A DNA stretch of 48,260 nt from Actinoallomurus sp. (GCA_025964685.1 JAOPYG010000448.1:1-48260); one strand, 5' to 3'; counted from the stretch's first letter, positions 7,566-16,537 are shown. Notes: generated from the letters alone by a model not told the origin. Made by a program: numbers and translations.

Positions 7566-8852
7566 GTGAGCTCCGAGGTGTTCAGGTTCGCGTTGCGCGG
7601 ACTGGCGGCCAACAAACTCCGCAGCGGCCTCACGACGCTCGGCATCATGATCGGCGTCGGTGCGGTGATCCTGCTGGTGGCGGTGGGCAACGGCTCGTCC
7701 AAGCAGGTACAGAAGAGCATCGAACGGCTCGGCACCAACACGCTGACCGTGACACCGTCCACCTCGGGAGGCGGCGGGCGCGGCGGCGGGGGTGGTGGTC
7801 TCGCCCGTGCGTTCGGCGGTGGAGGGGCCGGCGGCGGCGCGGCACAGCAGACCGGGCCGCGTACGCAGGCGAAGGACCTCACCGTCGACGACGCCCGCGC
7901 GATGGCCAACGCCACCGCGGCTCCCTCGGTGAAGAGCGTCTCGCCGGTCGTGAACTCCTCGTCAGCCAATGCCACGTACGAGGGGACCAGCCACGCGATC
8001 CAGCAGTTCGTCGGCAGCTACCCGGCGTACTTCGAGGCATCCAACGACCCGGTCGAGCGCGGCACGTACTTCACCGCCGACGACGTGCTGAACGACCGCA
8101 AGGTCGTGGTGATCGGCCAGACCGTCTACCAGGACCTGTTCGGCACGGTCGACCCCATCGGCAAGCAGATCACCGTCGGCGGTGTGAACTTCACCGTCGT
8201 CGGGGTGCTGAAGACCAAGGGCTCGTCGGGGTTCCAGGACGCCGACGACGTGGCGATCGCCCCGCTGCCGGCCGTTCAGGAGAGCCTGACAGGGTACGGC
8301 GCGCTCAACCAGATCGTCGTGCAGGCCAAGACACCCAAGACCGTCGACGCCGCGCAGTCGGAGCTCACCGACGTCCTGAACCAGCGGCACGGCATCACCG
8401 GCGGCAACACGGCCGACTTCCAGATCCTCAACCAGGCGACTCTGCAGTCGGCGATCAGCAGCAGCAGCAAGACGTTCACGGTGCTGCTCGGCGCGGTCGC
8501 CGCGATCAGCCTGCTCGTCGGCGGCATCGGCATCACCAACATCATGCTGGTCACGGTCACCGAGCGGACCCGTGAGATCGGCATCCGCAAGGCGATCGGC
8601 GCACCGCGGGGTGCCATCCTCGGGCAGTTCCTCGTCGAGGCCACCGTGCTCAGCCTGCTGGGCGGCCTTCTCGGCGTGGCCGCGGGACTGATCGGCAGCG
8701 AGTTCAAGGTCCTGGGGGTCAAGCCGGTCGTCGTCCCCAGCTCGATCGCGCTGGCCCTCGGGGTCTCCATCGCGATCGGCCTGTTCTTCGGCAGCTATCC
8801 GGCCAACCGCGCGGCCAAGCTCCGGCCCATCGAAGCCCTCCGCCACGAATAG
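7566..8852 (+). CDS. MacB/FtsX-like ABC transporter permease
   Basis: About 428 residues from the GTG at 7566 (an in-frame GTG at 7545 is possible but lacks a ribosome site). Typical MacB topology: helix 1 after ANKLRSGLTTLGIMIGVGAVILL, a large extracytoplasmic MacB-core domain with a Gly-rich loop (about 64-91), then three C-terminal helices with the conserved VTERTREIGIRKAIGA coupling motif on the cytoplasmic side, and a final PANRAAKLRPIEALRHE tail that is highly typical of the family. Together with the ATPase (6759-7481) and the adaptor (5554-6762) it forms a tripartite mechanotransmitter-type exporter. Likely substrates are envelope-damaging compounds or peptides, judging by the neighbouring stress-sensing genes (inference). 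Confidence 0.94.
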   Translation: MSSEVFRFALRGLAANKLRSGLTTLGIMIGVGAVILLVAVGNGSSKQVQKSIERLGTNTLTVTPSTSGGGGRGGGGGGLARAFGGGGAGGGAAQQTGPRTQAKDLTVDDARAMANATAAPSVKSVSPVVNSSSANATYEGTSHAIQQFVGSYPAYFEASNDPVERGTYFTADDVLNDRKVVVIGQTVYQDLFGTVDPIGKQITVGGVNFTVVGVLKTKGSSGFQDADDVAIAPLPAVQESLTGYGALNQIVVQAKTPKTVDAAQSELTDVLNQRHGITGGNTADFQILNQATLQSAISSSSKTFTVLLGAVAAISLLVGGIGITNIMLVTVTERTREIGIRKAIGAPRGAILGQFLVEATVLSLLGGLLGVAAGLIGSEFKVLGVKPVVVPSSIALALGVSIAIGLFFGSYPANRAAKLRPIEALRHE

Positions 8853-8862
8853 GGAGCAACCG

Positions 8863-9474
8863 TTGACTGGAACCCGGCGCAAGACGACCGACGCGCCACC
8901 TGAGGAACTCGACGCGCCACCTGAGGACCTCCTGAGCACCTCACCGTTCGAGGGTGACCTGGCCGAGGAGCTCGCGGTCGAACCACGAGCACGGCGTCGG
9001 CCGCCGTCCATCACCGTCCTGCTGGGCGCGGCCGTACTGATCATCGGCGGGTTCATCGCCGGCGCGCAGGCGGACCAGCACTGGGGCGCGAAGACGCCAT
9101 CCAACCCGGCCGCCCAGTTCCCCCAGCTCGCGGGGCGTGGCGGGCAGGGCGGCGGCGGTGGTTTCGGAGCAGGTGGCTTCGGTGGCGCGAACGGCGGCCA
9201 GAACGGGGGACCCGCCGGTGGAGGCGCCCAGGGCGGCGGCTCCGCGGCCGCCGCAGGCGGTGGCACGTCGGGCACCGTCAAGCTCGTGGACGGCAAGACG
9301 ATCTACGTCCAGACCGCCAACGGGATCGTACGCGTGAAGACGACCGGGTCCACGAAGGTCACGGTTGCCAAGAAGTCCACCGCCAAGGCCCTCAAGGCCG
9401 GCTCCCCGGTGGTCGTCCAGGGCAAGCCGGGTCAGGATGGCACCGTGACGGCCACCAGCGTCCAAGGCGGCTGA
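8863..9474 (+). CDS. Single-pass membrane protein with Gly-rich linker and DUF5666-like domain
   Basis: 203 residues from a TTG start at 8863, supported by AGGGAG at 8851-8856. The N-terminal 45 residues are cytoplasmic and contain two near-identical blocks (APPEELD/APPEDLL). One transmembrane helix (about 49-70), then a Gly/Ala/Gln-rich linker (about 90-137), then a small beta domain GTVKLVDGKTIYVQTANG... ending in GTVTATSV, which resembles DUF5666. It follows the permease by 10 bp and is probably co-transcribed. It could sense or scaffold on the outer face; the function is not known. The linker composition matches the low-complexity parts of the two adaptor proteins, as if the whole module had evolved flexible wall-spanning spacers. 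Confidence 0.82.
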   Translation: MTGTRRKTTDAPPEELDAPPEDLLSTSPFEGDLAEELAVEPRARRRPPSITVLLGAAVLIIGGFIAGAQADQHWGAKTPSNPAAQFPQLAGRGGQGGGGGFGAGGFGGANGGQNGGPAGGGAQGGGSAAAAGGGTSGTVKLVDGKTIYVQTANGIVRVKTTGSTKVTVAKKSTAKALKAGSPVVVQGKPGQDGTVTATSVQGG

Positions 9475-9572
9475 GCGGGCCGGCCGGCAGAGAGCAGGGG
9501 CCCCGGCTCAGCCGGAACGAATGACGCAGCCCCTTTTCGGCGGCCGCGAGACGTGCCCCGGAAAAGTGGGAG

Positions 9573-9635
9573 CCGCGCGGGCGAGGGAGCCCGCGCGGGC
9601 GGGGGACCCGCGCGGGGGAGGAGAGCCCGCGCGGG
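9573..9635. repeat. Four spaced CCCGCGCGGG palindromes
   Basis: The 10-bp palindrome CCCGCGCGGG occurs at 9590-9599, 9607-9616 and 9626-9635, with a nearly complete copy at 9573-9581. Start-to-start distances are about 17-19 bp. The intervening bases are purine-rich (GAGGGAG, GGGGA). It lies between two convergent genes and may act as a bidirectional terminator or a protein-binding array. Confidence 0.7.
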
Positions 9636-9644
9636 GGACCTGTG

Positions 9645-10190
9645 TCAGCCCGATGAGGGGCGTGGGGAGGGGGTCGGGAGCAGGGGCTGGCAGGTCTTGA
9701 CCGCCTTGGCGACCTTCGGGTCCGAGGTGTCGAAGCGGCCGAACTGGCCCGCACCGGGCGAACGGCGGGCGCCCGGCGAGCGCTGCGCGCCCGGGGTGCG
9801 GTTCGCTCCGGGAGTCGGAGTCGGGAGCTTCACGCCGTGGTCGGCCAGGCAGCTGCGGAAGGCCTGGGTCTCCTGCATGCCGCGGCCTCCCATGCCGCCC
9901 CCTTGGGGTGCCAGCGACTGGCAGGCCTGACGTGCCTGCTGGTTCGCGCCGCCGCCGGCACCGCCGCCGCCACCGAAGCCGCCGCCGCCGGACGGGCGCG
10001 CGGTGGCGCGCGTCGTCGGAATGTTCACGCCGTGCTGTCGGAGGCAGGCGGTGTACGCGGCGAAGCCGCCCGACGCGGACGCCGATGCGGAGGACGTGGC
10101 CGCGGCCTTGCCGCCGGAGGACCCGCAGCCCGCGGAGAACAGCAGCGCGGCGGCCGACGCCAGCAGCACTCCGCCGTGGAGGATTCGCAT
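9645..10190 (-). CDS. Predicted lipoprotein with two Cys...HGV repeats
   Basis: 181 residues with a lipoprotein signal peptide; the lipobox FSAGC gives a lipidated Cys at about 22. The mature part has two related blocks, FAAYTACLRQHGVNIPT and FRSCLADHGVKLPTP, each followed by a Gly- or Pro-rich stretch and further cysteines (RQACQSL, VKTCQPL). The blocks look like an internal duplication of the CxRxHGVxxPxP pattern that I know from small actinobacterial lipoproteins often encoded beside MacAB-like exporters. The cysteines probably pair in disulfides outside the membrane. It converges on the exporter operon and may be its accessory factor (inference from proximity). Confidence 0.8.
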   Translation of the reverse strand: MRILHGGVLLASAAALLFSAGCGSSGGKAAATSSASASASGGFAAYTACLRQHGVNIPTTRATARPSGGGGFGGGGGAGGGANQQARQACQSLAPQGGGMGGRGMQETQAFRSCLADHGVKLPTPTPGANRTPGAQRSPGARRSPGAGQFGRFDTSDPKVAKAVKTCQPLLPTPSPRPSSG

Positions 10191-10271
10191 GGAGCCGGAT
10201 GCTGGCCGACCATCCTGGAGCCTGCCTCCGGTGGAGCTGAAAGGTTCCGCAATGCCCGGCGAGGCCGGCGG

Positions 10272-10649
10272 TCAGAACGTGATGTCGCCGTGGATGTCGC
10301 GCGCCCTCAGGACGTTGCCGCCTACCTGCCCGTTGACCGTGTTGGTGAGGCCATGGTTCGCCGAGATCGTCTGCTCGGCGGCGGCCAGCCAGTGACGCAG
10401 CTGAGCGGCCGCCTGCGGGTCACGGCTGGAGTCGTCCACCAGCGCCTGGGCCAGGGCTCTGATCGAGTCTGGGTCGCCGGGACGCTCGCCGAGCCGCTTG
10501 ACCGCCTCGACGGAGGTGCTCCTGCGGCCGAAGAGACGCCGGACCGCCGCACTCAGCGATTCCCACAGCTGCTCCCCGGCCTTCGCGGTGGTGCCGTCGA
10601 AGATCTTCGTCAGCAGCGCGACCAGCGCCGAGACCGATATCAGATCCAC
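10272..10649 (-). CDS. Small protein with RDIHGDI C-terminal tail, function unknown
   Basis: About 125 residues from GTG at 10649, chosen because GGAG lies 8 nt upstream; longer in-frame extensions run into non-coding-like sequence. The N-terminus is a hydrophobic helix (DLISVSALVALLTKIFDG), followed by a helical region with SLSAAVRRLFGRRS and an acidic/Ala-rich part. The end, NTVNGQVGGNVLRARDIHGD plus ITF, is a strand-rich tail that I recognise from many actinobacterial proteins, several of them in NLR-like or other conflict-system operons. No partner effector gene is next to it here. A minus-strand TAATCT near 10684-10690 could be its -10. Real gene likely; role unknown. Confidence 0.68.
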   Translation of the reverse strand: MDLISVSALVALLTKIFDGTTAKAGEQLWESLSAAVRRLFGRRSTSVEAVKRLGERPGDPDSIRALAQALVDDSSRDPQAAAQLRHWLAAAEQTISANHGLTNTVNGQVGGNVLRARDIHGDITF

Positions 10650-10866
10650 TTTCCACACTCCGACCGTGATGAGTCCTCTGCCTAGATTAGTTCGCTGAAA
10701 CGACCATCGTGGCGGAATCGCCCCACGCAATTGCGCACCGCTCCACGAGCGAGATGTCAGGCACGCCGGTGAAGGCCGACTACGGTGGGGAGTGGGAGCC
10801 GCGATCGAGGGAAAGCCCAGCGCGCACCACGGAAAGACCGCCCGGCAGACATCCCCCGGAGAGCCG

Positions 10867-12837
10867 ATGAACCGGTTGAAGGACGCCACCAGCCCGTACC
10901 TGCTTCAGCACGCCGACAACCCCGTCCACTGGTTCCCCTGGGGTGATGCCGCGTTCGAGGAGGCCCGGCGCAGAGACGTCCCGATCATGCTGTCCGTCGG
11001 CTACAGCGCCTGTCACTGGTGCCACGTCATGGCGCACGAGTCGTTCGAGGACGACGACACCTCGCGCCTGATCAACGACCTGTTCGTCAGCGTCAAGGTG
11101 GACCGCGAGGAGCGTCCCGACGTCGACGCCGTCTACATGGAGGCCACCCAGGCCATGACGGGGCAGGGCGGCTGGCCGATGACGGTGTTCATGACGCCCG
11201 CTGGTGAACCCTTCTACTGCGGCACCTACTTCCCGCGGGCGCACTTCCAGCAGCTCCTGCAGGCCATCGCGCAGACCTGGCGGGAACGCCGCGACGACGT
11301 GCTCGCGCAGGGGCAGAAGGTCGTCGGTGCGCTGGGCGGCACGATGTCGCTGGAGACCGGCGGCGCGCCGTCCGCCGAGGTCCAGGACGCCGCGGTGCGC
11401 AGCCTCGCCGAGACCTACGACCATGAGCGCGGCGGGTTCGGCACGGCGCCGAAGTTCCCGCCGTCGATGGTGCTGGAGTTCCTGCTCCGCCACGCCGCGC
11501 GCGGTGGTGACGGATCGGCGATGGCCGAGCGCACGCTCGAGGCGATGGCGCGGGGCGGCATGTACGACCAGCTCGGCGGGGGATTCGCCCGCTATTCGGT
11601 CGACGCCGGCTGGGTCGTGCCGCACTTCGAGAAGATGCTCTACGACAACGCCCTGCTGGCTCGCGTCTACGCGCACTGGTGGCGTCTCACCGGCACCGAG
11701 ATGGGCCGCCGGGTCGCGCTGGAGACCTGCGACTGGATGCTGCGCGACCTGCGGACGGCACAGAACGGCTTCGCCAGCGCCCTGGACGCCGACAGCGAGA
11801 CGCCCGGCGGAGGCCACGAGGAGGGCGCCTACTACGTCTGGACGCCCGACGAGCTCACCGAGGTGCTGGGCGCCGACGACGGCGCGTACGCCGCGGAGCT
11901 GTTCGAGGTCACCGGCACCTTCGAGCACGGCACCTCGGTCCTGCAGCTTCTGCGGTCGCCGGAGGACCGCGAACGCTACGAGCGGATCCGCGCGGCGCTC
12001 CTGGAGGCCCGTACGCGGCGTGTCCCGCCCGGGCGCGACGACAAGGTGGTGGCCGGCTGGAACGGCCTGGCGATCGCCGCCCTCGCCGAATGCGGCGCGT
12101 ACTTCGACCGGCCGGACCTCGTCGCCGCCGCTGCCGACGCCGCCCGGCTGCTCCGCGAGGTCCACTGGCGCGCTGGCCGGCTGCTGCGCACCTCGCGCGA
12201 GGGCGGCGCGGGCGTCAACGCGGGAGTGCTGGAGGACTACGCCGACCTCGCCGAGGGCCTGATCGCGCTGTACGGCGTGACGGGCGACGCCGCGCACGCG
12301 GAGTTCGCGGGTGAGCTGCTGGACATCGTGCTCGACCGGTTCGCCGACGGCCGTGGCGGGTTCTTCGACACCGCCGACGACGCCGAAAGCCTCTGGAAGC
12401 GCCCGCAGGATCCCACCGACAACGCGACGCCGTCGGGCCAGTTCGCCGCGGCCGGCGCCCTGCTGTCCTATTCCGCGCTCACCGGCTCGACCCGGCACCG
12501 CGAGGCGGCCGTCGCCGCGCTGGGCCCGGTTGTGCCGCTGGCGGACCGGCACGCGCGCTTCGCCGGCTGGGGCCTCGCGGTGGCGGAGGCGCACCTCGCC
12601 GGCCCGCTGGAGGTCGCGGTCGCAGGCCCCGCCGACGACCCGCGCACGCGGGAGCTGCACCGTACCGCCCTGCTCAGCCCGGTTCCGGCCGTCGTGGCCA
12701 CCGGTTCGGGCGTGCCCCTCATGGAGGGGCGGACGCCGGTCGACGGCAGGCCCGCGGCGTACGTCTGCCGGGAGTTCACCTGCCGGATGCCGGTCACCGA
12801 CACCGACGCGCTCAAGCACGAGCTGGCGGGACGCTGA
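10867..12837 (+). CDS. DUF255 thioredoxin-like/AGE-fold protein (YyaL family)
   Basis: 656 residues, matching the usual length of the YyaL/SPATA20 family. The N-terminal DUF255 thioredoxin-like domain carries [14 protein letters not shown] with Cys49 and Cys52 (a CHWC active-site-like motif). The C-terminal two thirds is an alpha/alpha-barrel of the N-acylglucosamine 2-epimerase type (motifs [45 protein letters not shown]). The start ATG at 10867 begins [20 protein letters not shown], a near-universal N-terminus, and has GGAGAG upstream. Soluble, no signal peptide. The biochemical role of the family is not established; a redox or sugar-modifying function is often proposed. Stands alone here. 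Confidence 0.95.
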   Translation: MNRLKDATSPYLLQHADNPVHWFPWGDAAFEEARRRDVPIMLSVGYSACHWCHVMAHESFEDDDTSRLINDLFVSVKVDREERPDVDAVYMEATQAMTGQGGWPMTVFMTPAGEPFYCGTYFPRAHFQQLLQAIAQTWRERRDDVLAQGQKVVGALGGTMSLETGGAPSAEVQDAAVRSLAETYDHERGGFGTAPKFPPSMVLEFLLRHAARGGDGSAMAERTLEAMARGGMYDQLGGGFARYSVDAGWVVPHFEKMLYDNALLARVYAHWWRLTGTEMGRRVALETCDWMLRDLRTAQNGFASALDADSETPGGGHEEGAYYVWTPDELTEVLGADDGAYAAELFEVTGTFEHGTSVLQLLRSPEDRERYERIRAALLEARTRRVPPGRDDKVVAGWNGLAIAALAECGAYFDRPDLVAAAADAARLLREVHWRAGRLLRTSREGGAGVNAGVLEDYADLAEGLIALYGVTGDAAHAEFAGELLDIVLDRFADGRGGFFDTADDAESLWKRPQDPTDNATPSGQFAAAGALLSYSALTGSTRHREAAVAALGPVVPLADRHARFAGWGLAVAEAHLAGPLEVAVAGPADDPRTRELHRTALLSPVPAVVATGSGVPLMEGRTPVDGRPAAYVCREFTCRMPVTDTDALKHELAGR

Positions 12838-13086
12838 CCGTCACTTCGGACATGCCGGACGCACGTTGGTGACCCCTCCGAAAACGCATCTCATTGGAAT
12901 TTCTGTCAACATTGGCGGCGACTGGTCTTGATCTTTGAGATATCGCGGTGTTACCTCAAGGGCGGGTGCCCGGACGCGCCATGCGGCCGAACGGACACGA
13001 GTGGCTGCTCGGGTACGCGGGTATCTGGACGACCATTGCCCCCTGGGCGATAGTCGTACGACACAGCGGGGATGAGGAGGGGTGCC

Positions 13087-14283
13087 GTGCGCTGGCCGAG
13101 CCGCCGCATGTTGCCGACGGTCATTGGCGTCACGTTGGTCACTACGGTCGTCGCCGATGTCGCGGTCGTCGTGGTCCGTGACCACGGCGGGACTGCGGCC
13201 GAGCAGGGCGCCGGTGAGCGCCTCGTCGCCGCCGCCGAGTCGACCGGCTACTCGACCAGTGCGGTATCGCCCCTGCGCAAGGCGGTCGTCCCGCACGTCC
13301 TGGTGGCCTCCGGGCAGACCCTGCCCGCCCAGAGCATCGATGCGGTCCGGCACGTCAAGGGCGTCAAGGCCGTCGAGGTGGTCGACGCGGCCCGCGCGCT
13401 CGTCGCGGGAAAGCGCGTCGGCGTGATGGGCGTCGAGCCGTCCACCTTCCGCGCCTTCACCCCTGAGGCCAGCGCGAAGTCCGACGCGCTGTGGCACAAC
13501 ATCTCCGGTGGCGACGTGGCCATCTCCTTCACGATGGGCAAGGACGGCGGCATCCCGCTGGCGTCCTGGACCCAGGTCGGCGGCACGGAGCACAAGAGTC
13601 CCGTGCGCGTCGGCGCCTACGCCACGATGGGCATCGGCCAGGTCGACGCCGTCGTCTCGCACACCACCGCGCGGGCGATCGGCATGCCGTCGGGCAACGC
13701 CCTGCTGGTCAGCGCCCCGCATACCAACGTCACGAAGCTGCGCAAGGCTCTCGCCGCGGTGCTGCCGCACGGCACCAAGACCGCGGCGCTGGAGTCGCGG
13801 TACGACGGCACGACCGCGCCGGGCGGCACGACCGCGCCGGGCGGCGCGCCTTCGTCGGCCACCGGCAAGGTCATGACCGCGCCCGAGGTCCAGACCGCGA
13901 TCCGCGCGGCGGAGTCCAAGATCGGCATGCCGTACGTCTGGGGCGGTGAGTCCGACGGCGAAGGCGGCTACGACTGCTCCGGGCTCGTGCAGTACGCCTT
14001 CGCCCGCGCGGGCATCAGGATGCCGCGCACCGCCGACATCCAGGCGTTCACCGGCTGGCGGCTGCCCTTCAGCCAGGCGCAGCCGGGCGACCTGCTGACG
14101 TGGAAGAACGACCCGACCTTCAACGGTGTCTCGCACATCGCGATCTATCTGGGCAACAACAAGATGGTCGTCGCCCCGCACACCGGCACCGACGTGCAGG
14201 TCCAGACGGTCTACTTCAGCAACTTCTGGGGCGCCATCCGGGTGAATCCGCAGCTCGCCGCGCGCAAGGCCGGTGGCGGCTGA
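13087..14283 (+). CDS. NlpC/P60 family cell-wall endopeptidase
   Basis: About 398 residues from the GTG at 13087, which has an excellent AGGAGG 6 nt upstream; an in-frame ATG at 13072 overlaps that site and is less likely. Signal-anchor helix near residues 9-31. The middle (about 35-255) is a non-catalytic region with no family I can name, ending in a GTTAPGG repeat (about 240-252). The C-terminal NlpC/P60 papain-like domain has Cys297 in GGYDCSGLVQYAF, His350 in SHIAIYLG and a third polar residue around APHTG (His365). It should cut stem peptides of peptidoglycan outside the cell. Its stop is 10 bp from the convergent TetR gene. Confidence 0.93.
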   Translation: MRWPSRRMLPTVIGVTLVTTVVADVAVVVVRDHGGTAAEQGAGERLVAAAESTGYSTSAVSPLRKAVVPHVLVASGQTLPAQSIDAVRHVKGVKAVEVVDAARALVAGKRVGVMGVEPSTFRAFTPEASAKSDALWHNISGGDVAISFTMGKDGGIPLASWTQVGGTEHKSPVRVGAYATMGIGQVDAVVSHTTARAIGMPSGNALLVSAPHTNVTKLRKALAAVLPHGTKTAALESRYDGTTAPGGTTAPGGAPSSATGKVMTAPEVQTAIRAAESKIGMPYVWGGESDGEGGYDCSGLVQYAFARAGIRMPRTADIQAFTGWRLPFSQAQPGDLLTWKNDPTFNGVSHIAIYLGNNKMVVAPHTGTDVQVQTVYFSNFWGAIRVNPQLAARKAGGG

Positions 14284-14293
14284 GCCGCGCCCC

Positions 14294-14911
14294 TCACAGG
14301 GGGCAGCCGGCGGCCAGGAAGTCGATCCCGCGGTCGAGCATCCCCAGCAGGTCGCCGCGCCCGTCGTCCTCCACCCACGCGACGATGGCCGTCTCCCAGA
14401 CGGCCAGGATCGCGGCAACGAACGACCGGATCTCCAGGTCGGCCGGTGACCGGCCGAGCCGTTCGGCGAGCACGTCGACGAGGAGGTTCTGCGACTCCCG
14501 CATCTGGTCCCACTGCCGGGCCCGCAACGTGCTCACCGCCAGCAGAAGGCGGGTGCGCTCGAGGAGCCGCTCGCGGTCGTCGGCGAGCATCGCGCCGACG
14601 ATCTCGCGCAGCGTGTTGCGGGCGGCGGCCGCCGGGGACAGCTCCGGCGGCTGCGCGCGCAGTGACTCGACGATCAACGGGTCGTACTCATCGCTGAGGA
14701 CGGTGTCCTCTTTGGTGGGGTAGTAGCGGAAGAACGTACTCGGGGACACCTCCGCCGCCTCGGCGATCTGCTCGACCGTCGTCGCGTCGTACCCGCGTTC
14801 GCGGAAGAGCCGGAGCGCGTGTTCCTGGATGGCACGGCGCGTCTTCAGCTTCTTGCGCTCGCGCAAGCTGAGCTTCTGGTCGAGCGGACGCTCAAGCGGA
14901 GGCGTACTCAT
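14294..14911 (-). CDS. TetR-family repressor of the adjacent MFS exporter
   Basis: 205 residues from the ATG at 14911. The N-terminal helix-turn-helix is clear: RAIQEHALRLFRERGYDATTVEQIAEAAEVSPSTFFRYYPTKED (here summarised as about residues 25-68). The C-terminal ligand domain is of the type common in actinobacterial drug-resistance regulators (AcrR/MftR-like). The start lies 20 bp inside the end of the MFS gene, so the two are co-transcribed and coupled, exporter first. It probably binds the repeat cluster at 16443-16475 and is released by a toxic or natural-product ligand (inference). Confidence 0.92.
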   Translation of the reverse strand: MSTPPLERPLDQKLSLRERKKLKTRRAIQEHALRLFRERGYDATTVEQIAEAAEVSPSTFFRYYPTKEDTVLSDEYDPLIVESLRAQPPELSPAAAARNTLREIVGAMLADDRERLLERTRLLLAVSTLRARQWDQMRESQNLLVDVLAERLGRSPADLEIRSFVAAILAVWETAIVAWVEDDGRGDLLGMLDRGIDFLAAGCPL

Positions 14912-16421
14912 GTTCTGATTGTCCGTCAACGGTGCCCTCCGCCGCATGCCGCCGCGGCAGAAGGACCACCGCGAGCAGTGCGGCGACGATCATGATTCCC
15001 GCGCCCGCGACGAGCGTGAGGTCCATGCCGTGCACGAACGCCGAGCGCGCCGACCGCAGCAGCCCGGCGTCGTGGGACTCCCGCGCGATCTGGAGACCGC
15101 CGCCGACCTTGTCCCTCGCCGCCGCGGCCGCCGCCGACGGCAGACCCGTGACGTCCACGCGTCCGCGGTAACCGGCCGAAAGAAGGCTGCCGAGAACCGC
15201 CGCGCCGAACGCACCGCCGACGAGGCGGATCGTCATGAGCAGGGCGGAGCCGACGCCGGCGCGTTCGGCGGACAGCGCGCCCATCGCCGCGGTCATCGAT
15301 GCGGGCAGGACGAGCCCCATGCCGAGACCGGTCACCGTCAACCAGGTGGCGGCCATCCCGTATCCGGTGTCCACGGTGCTGAAGGCGCCCAGGACCATCC
15401 CGGCGGCCATGATGACTCCTCCACCCGCGATCACGAGAGCCGCGCCGACCCGCGCCACGAGGCGCGGGCTCAGCTTCGAGGTGACGAGCAGCCCGCCGAT
15501 GAGCGGGAGCAGCCGCAGGCCCGAGCCGAGCGCGTCGGCGCCCAGGACACCCTGGAAGTACTGGGGCGTGACGAACAGCACGCCGAACAGGGCGAAGGTC
15601 AGCAGCGTCGCCGGGACGGCGCCGCCGGTGAACCGCCGGTCGCGGAAGAGGTCAAGGTCGACCAGCGGTCGCCGGGCGCGCCGGGTCCAGGCGACGAACG
15701 CTGCCAGCGCGACGGCCCCGGCGGTCATGACGCCCCAGACGCGGACGTCGCCCCAGCCGAACTCCTCTTCCTGGATCGCGCCGTAGACGACGCCGGCCAG
15801 TCCGCCGGTGGACAGCAACAGGCCGGTGTAGTCGGGGCGCGGCGCCACCGCGGACCGTGACTCCGGAATGAGGATGAGGCCGAGTACGAGGGCGACGACG
15901 GAGACGGGGATGTTGATGAAGAAGATCGAGCCCCACCAGAAGTGGTCGAGTAGGTAGCCGCCGATGATCGGTCCGAGCGGCAGGCCGAGGAGCGACGCGC
16001 CGGCCCACGCGGCGAGCGCCTTCGGCTGCTCCTCCTTGGGGAAGACCACGAGCATCACCGACATGGCGAGCGGCGTGATGACGGCCGAGCCCACGCCCAT
16101 GAGCGTGCGGGCGGCGATCAGCGCGCCCGGACTCGACACCCAGGTCGCCAGGACCGACGCCAGCAGGAAGACCGTGATGCCGCCCAGCAGCACCTTCTTG
16201 CGGCCGTAGCGGTCACCGAGCAGTCCGGCCGGGATCAACAGCGCCGCTGACACGAGCGTGTACGAGGCGACGATCCACTGCAGGGCGCCAGTGCTCGCGC
16301 GCAGCTCGGTGGACAGGGTCGGCAGGGCGACGTTGAGGGCCGTCAGGTCGAGGCTGACGGCCAGCAGGATGACGACGAGGGCGCCCAGGACCCACCACCG
16401 TCGTGCTCCAAGGGATGTCAT
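14892..16421 (-). CDS. MFS drug exporter, DHA2 (14-helix) family
   Basis: 509 residues, the expected length for EmrB/QacA-type 14-helix proton antiporters. Seen: motif A variant LLGDRYGRKKVLLGG after helix 2, motif C region MSVMLVVFPKEEQPKALAAWAG, and a run of about 14 hydrophobic segments. The first helix follows MTSLGARRWWVLGALVVILL. ATG at 16421. Downstream it overlaps a TetR gene, and a pair of repeats precedes it (16443-16475). Likely exports amphipathic toxic compounds or a secondary metabolite; the substrate cannot be inferred. Confidence 0.94.
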   Translation of the reverse strand: MTSLGARRWWVLGALVVILLAVSLDLTALNVALPTLSTELRASTGALQWIVASYTLVSAALLIPAGLLGDRYGRKKVLLGGITVFLLASVLATWVSSPGALIAARTLMGVGSAVITPLAMSVMLVVFPKEEQPKALAAWAGASLLGLPLGPIIGGYLLDHFWWGSIFFINIPVSVVALVLGLILIPESRSAVAPRPDYTGLLLSTGGLAGVVYGAIQEEEFGWGDVRVWGVMTAGAVALAAFVAWTRRARRPLVDLDLFRDRRFTGGAVPATLLTFALFGVLFVTPQYFQGVLGADALGSGLRLLPLIGGLLVTSKLSPRLVARVGAALVIAGGGVIMAAGMVLGAFSTVDTGYGMAATWLTVTGLGMGLVLPASMTAAMGALSAERAGVGSALLMTIRLVGGAFGAAVLGSLLSAGYRGRVDVTGLPSAAAAAARDKVGGGLQIARESHDAGLLRSARSAFVHGMDLTLVAGAGIMIVAALLAVVLLPRRHAAEGTVDGQSEHEYASA

Positions 16422-16442
16422 GACAGCGACTCCAGATTGAGA

Positions 16443-16475
16443 GACAGTACTTTATGACAGTAACTTTCAAAAAGT
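16443..16475 (-). promoter_or_regulatory. Operator-like repeats upstream of MFS/TetR operon
   Basis: GACAGTACTTT (16443-16453) is repeated as GACAGTAACTTT (16456-16467), and ACTTT-CAA-AAAGT (16463-16475) is an inverted repeat. The cluster is AT-rich against a GC-rich background and lies 22-54 bp before the MFS start, the position of a TetR operator and promoter. Confidence 0.6.
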
Positions 16476-16521
16476 AGTGCCCGTCAACGTAAGTGCCGGT
16501 CTGGGTTCATCAACGTAGATG

Positions 16522-16537
16522 TGTAATCATGATTACA
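16522..16537 (+). promoter_or_regulatory. Perfect 16-bp palindrome abutting a start codon
   Basis: TGTAATCATGATTACA is its own reverse complement; its last base is the A of the ATG at 16537. With no ribosome site upstream, the gene is probably leaderless and the palindrome would cover the -10 and transcription start, as an autorepressor operator does. Confidence 0.65.

Noticed and set aside
8920..8935. A fourth TCAGG-N6-TCAGG match (minus strand) inside the DUF5666 gene
   Set aside because: It lies in coding sequence made of a short Pro-Glu-Asp-Leu repeat, with no minus-strand gene start nearby. It shows the pattern can arise by codon use, so only the three intergenic copies are counted.
12841..14418. 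525-residue minus-strand frame opposite the NlpC/P60 gene
   Set aside because: Antisense shadow; the sense frame has catalytic motifs and a signal anchor, and the frame also runs into the TetR gene.
14912..14947. Upstream in-frame start for the TetR gene
   Set aside because: It lies deeper inside the exporter coding sequence and adds residues (MRRRAPLTDNQN) unlike TetR N-termini; the ATG at 14911 is preferred.
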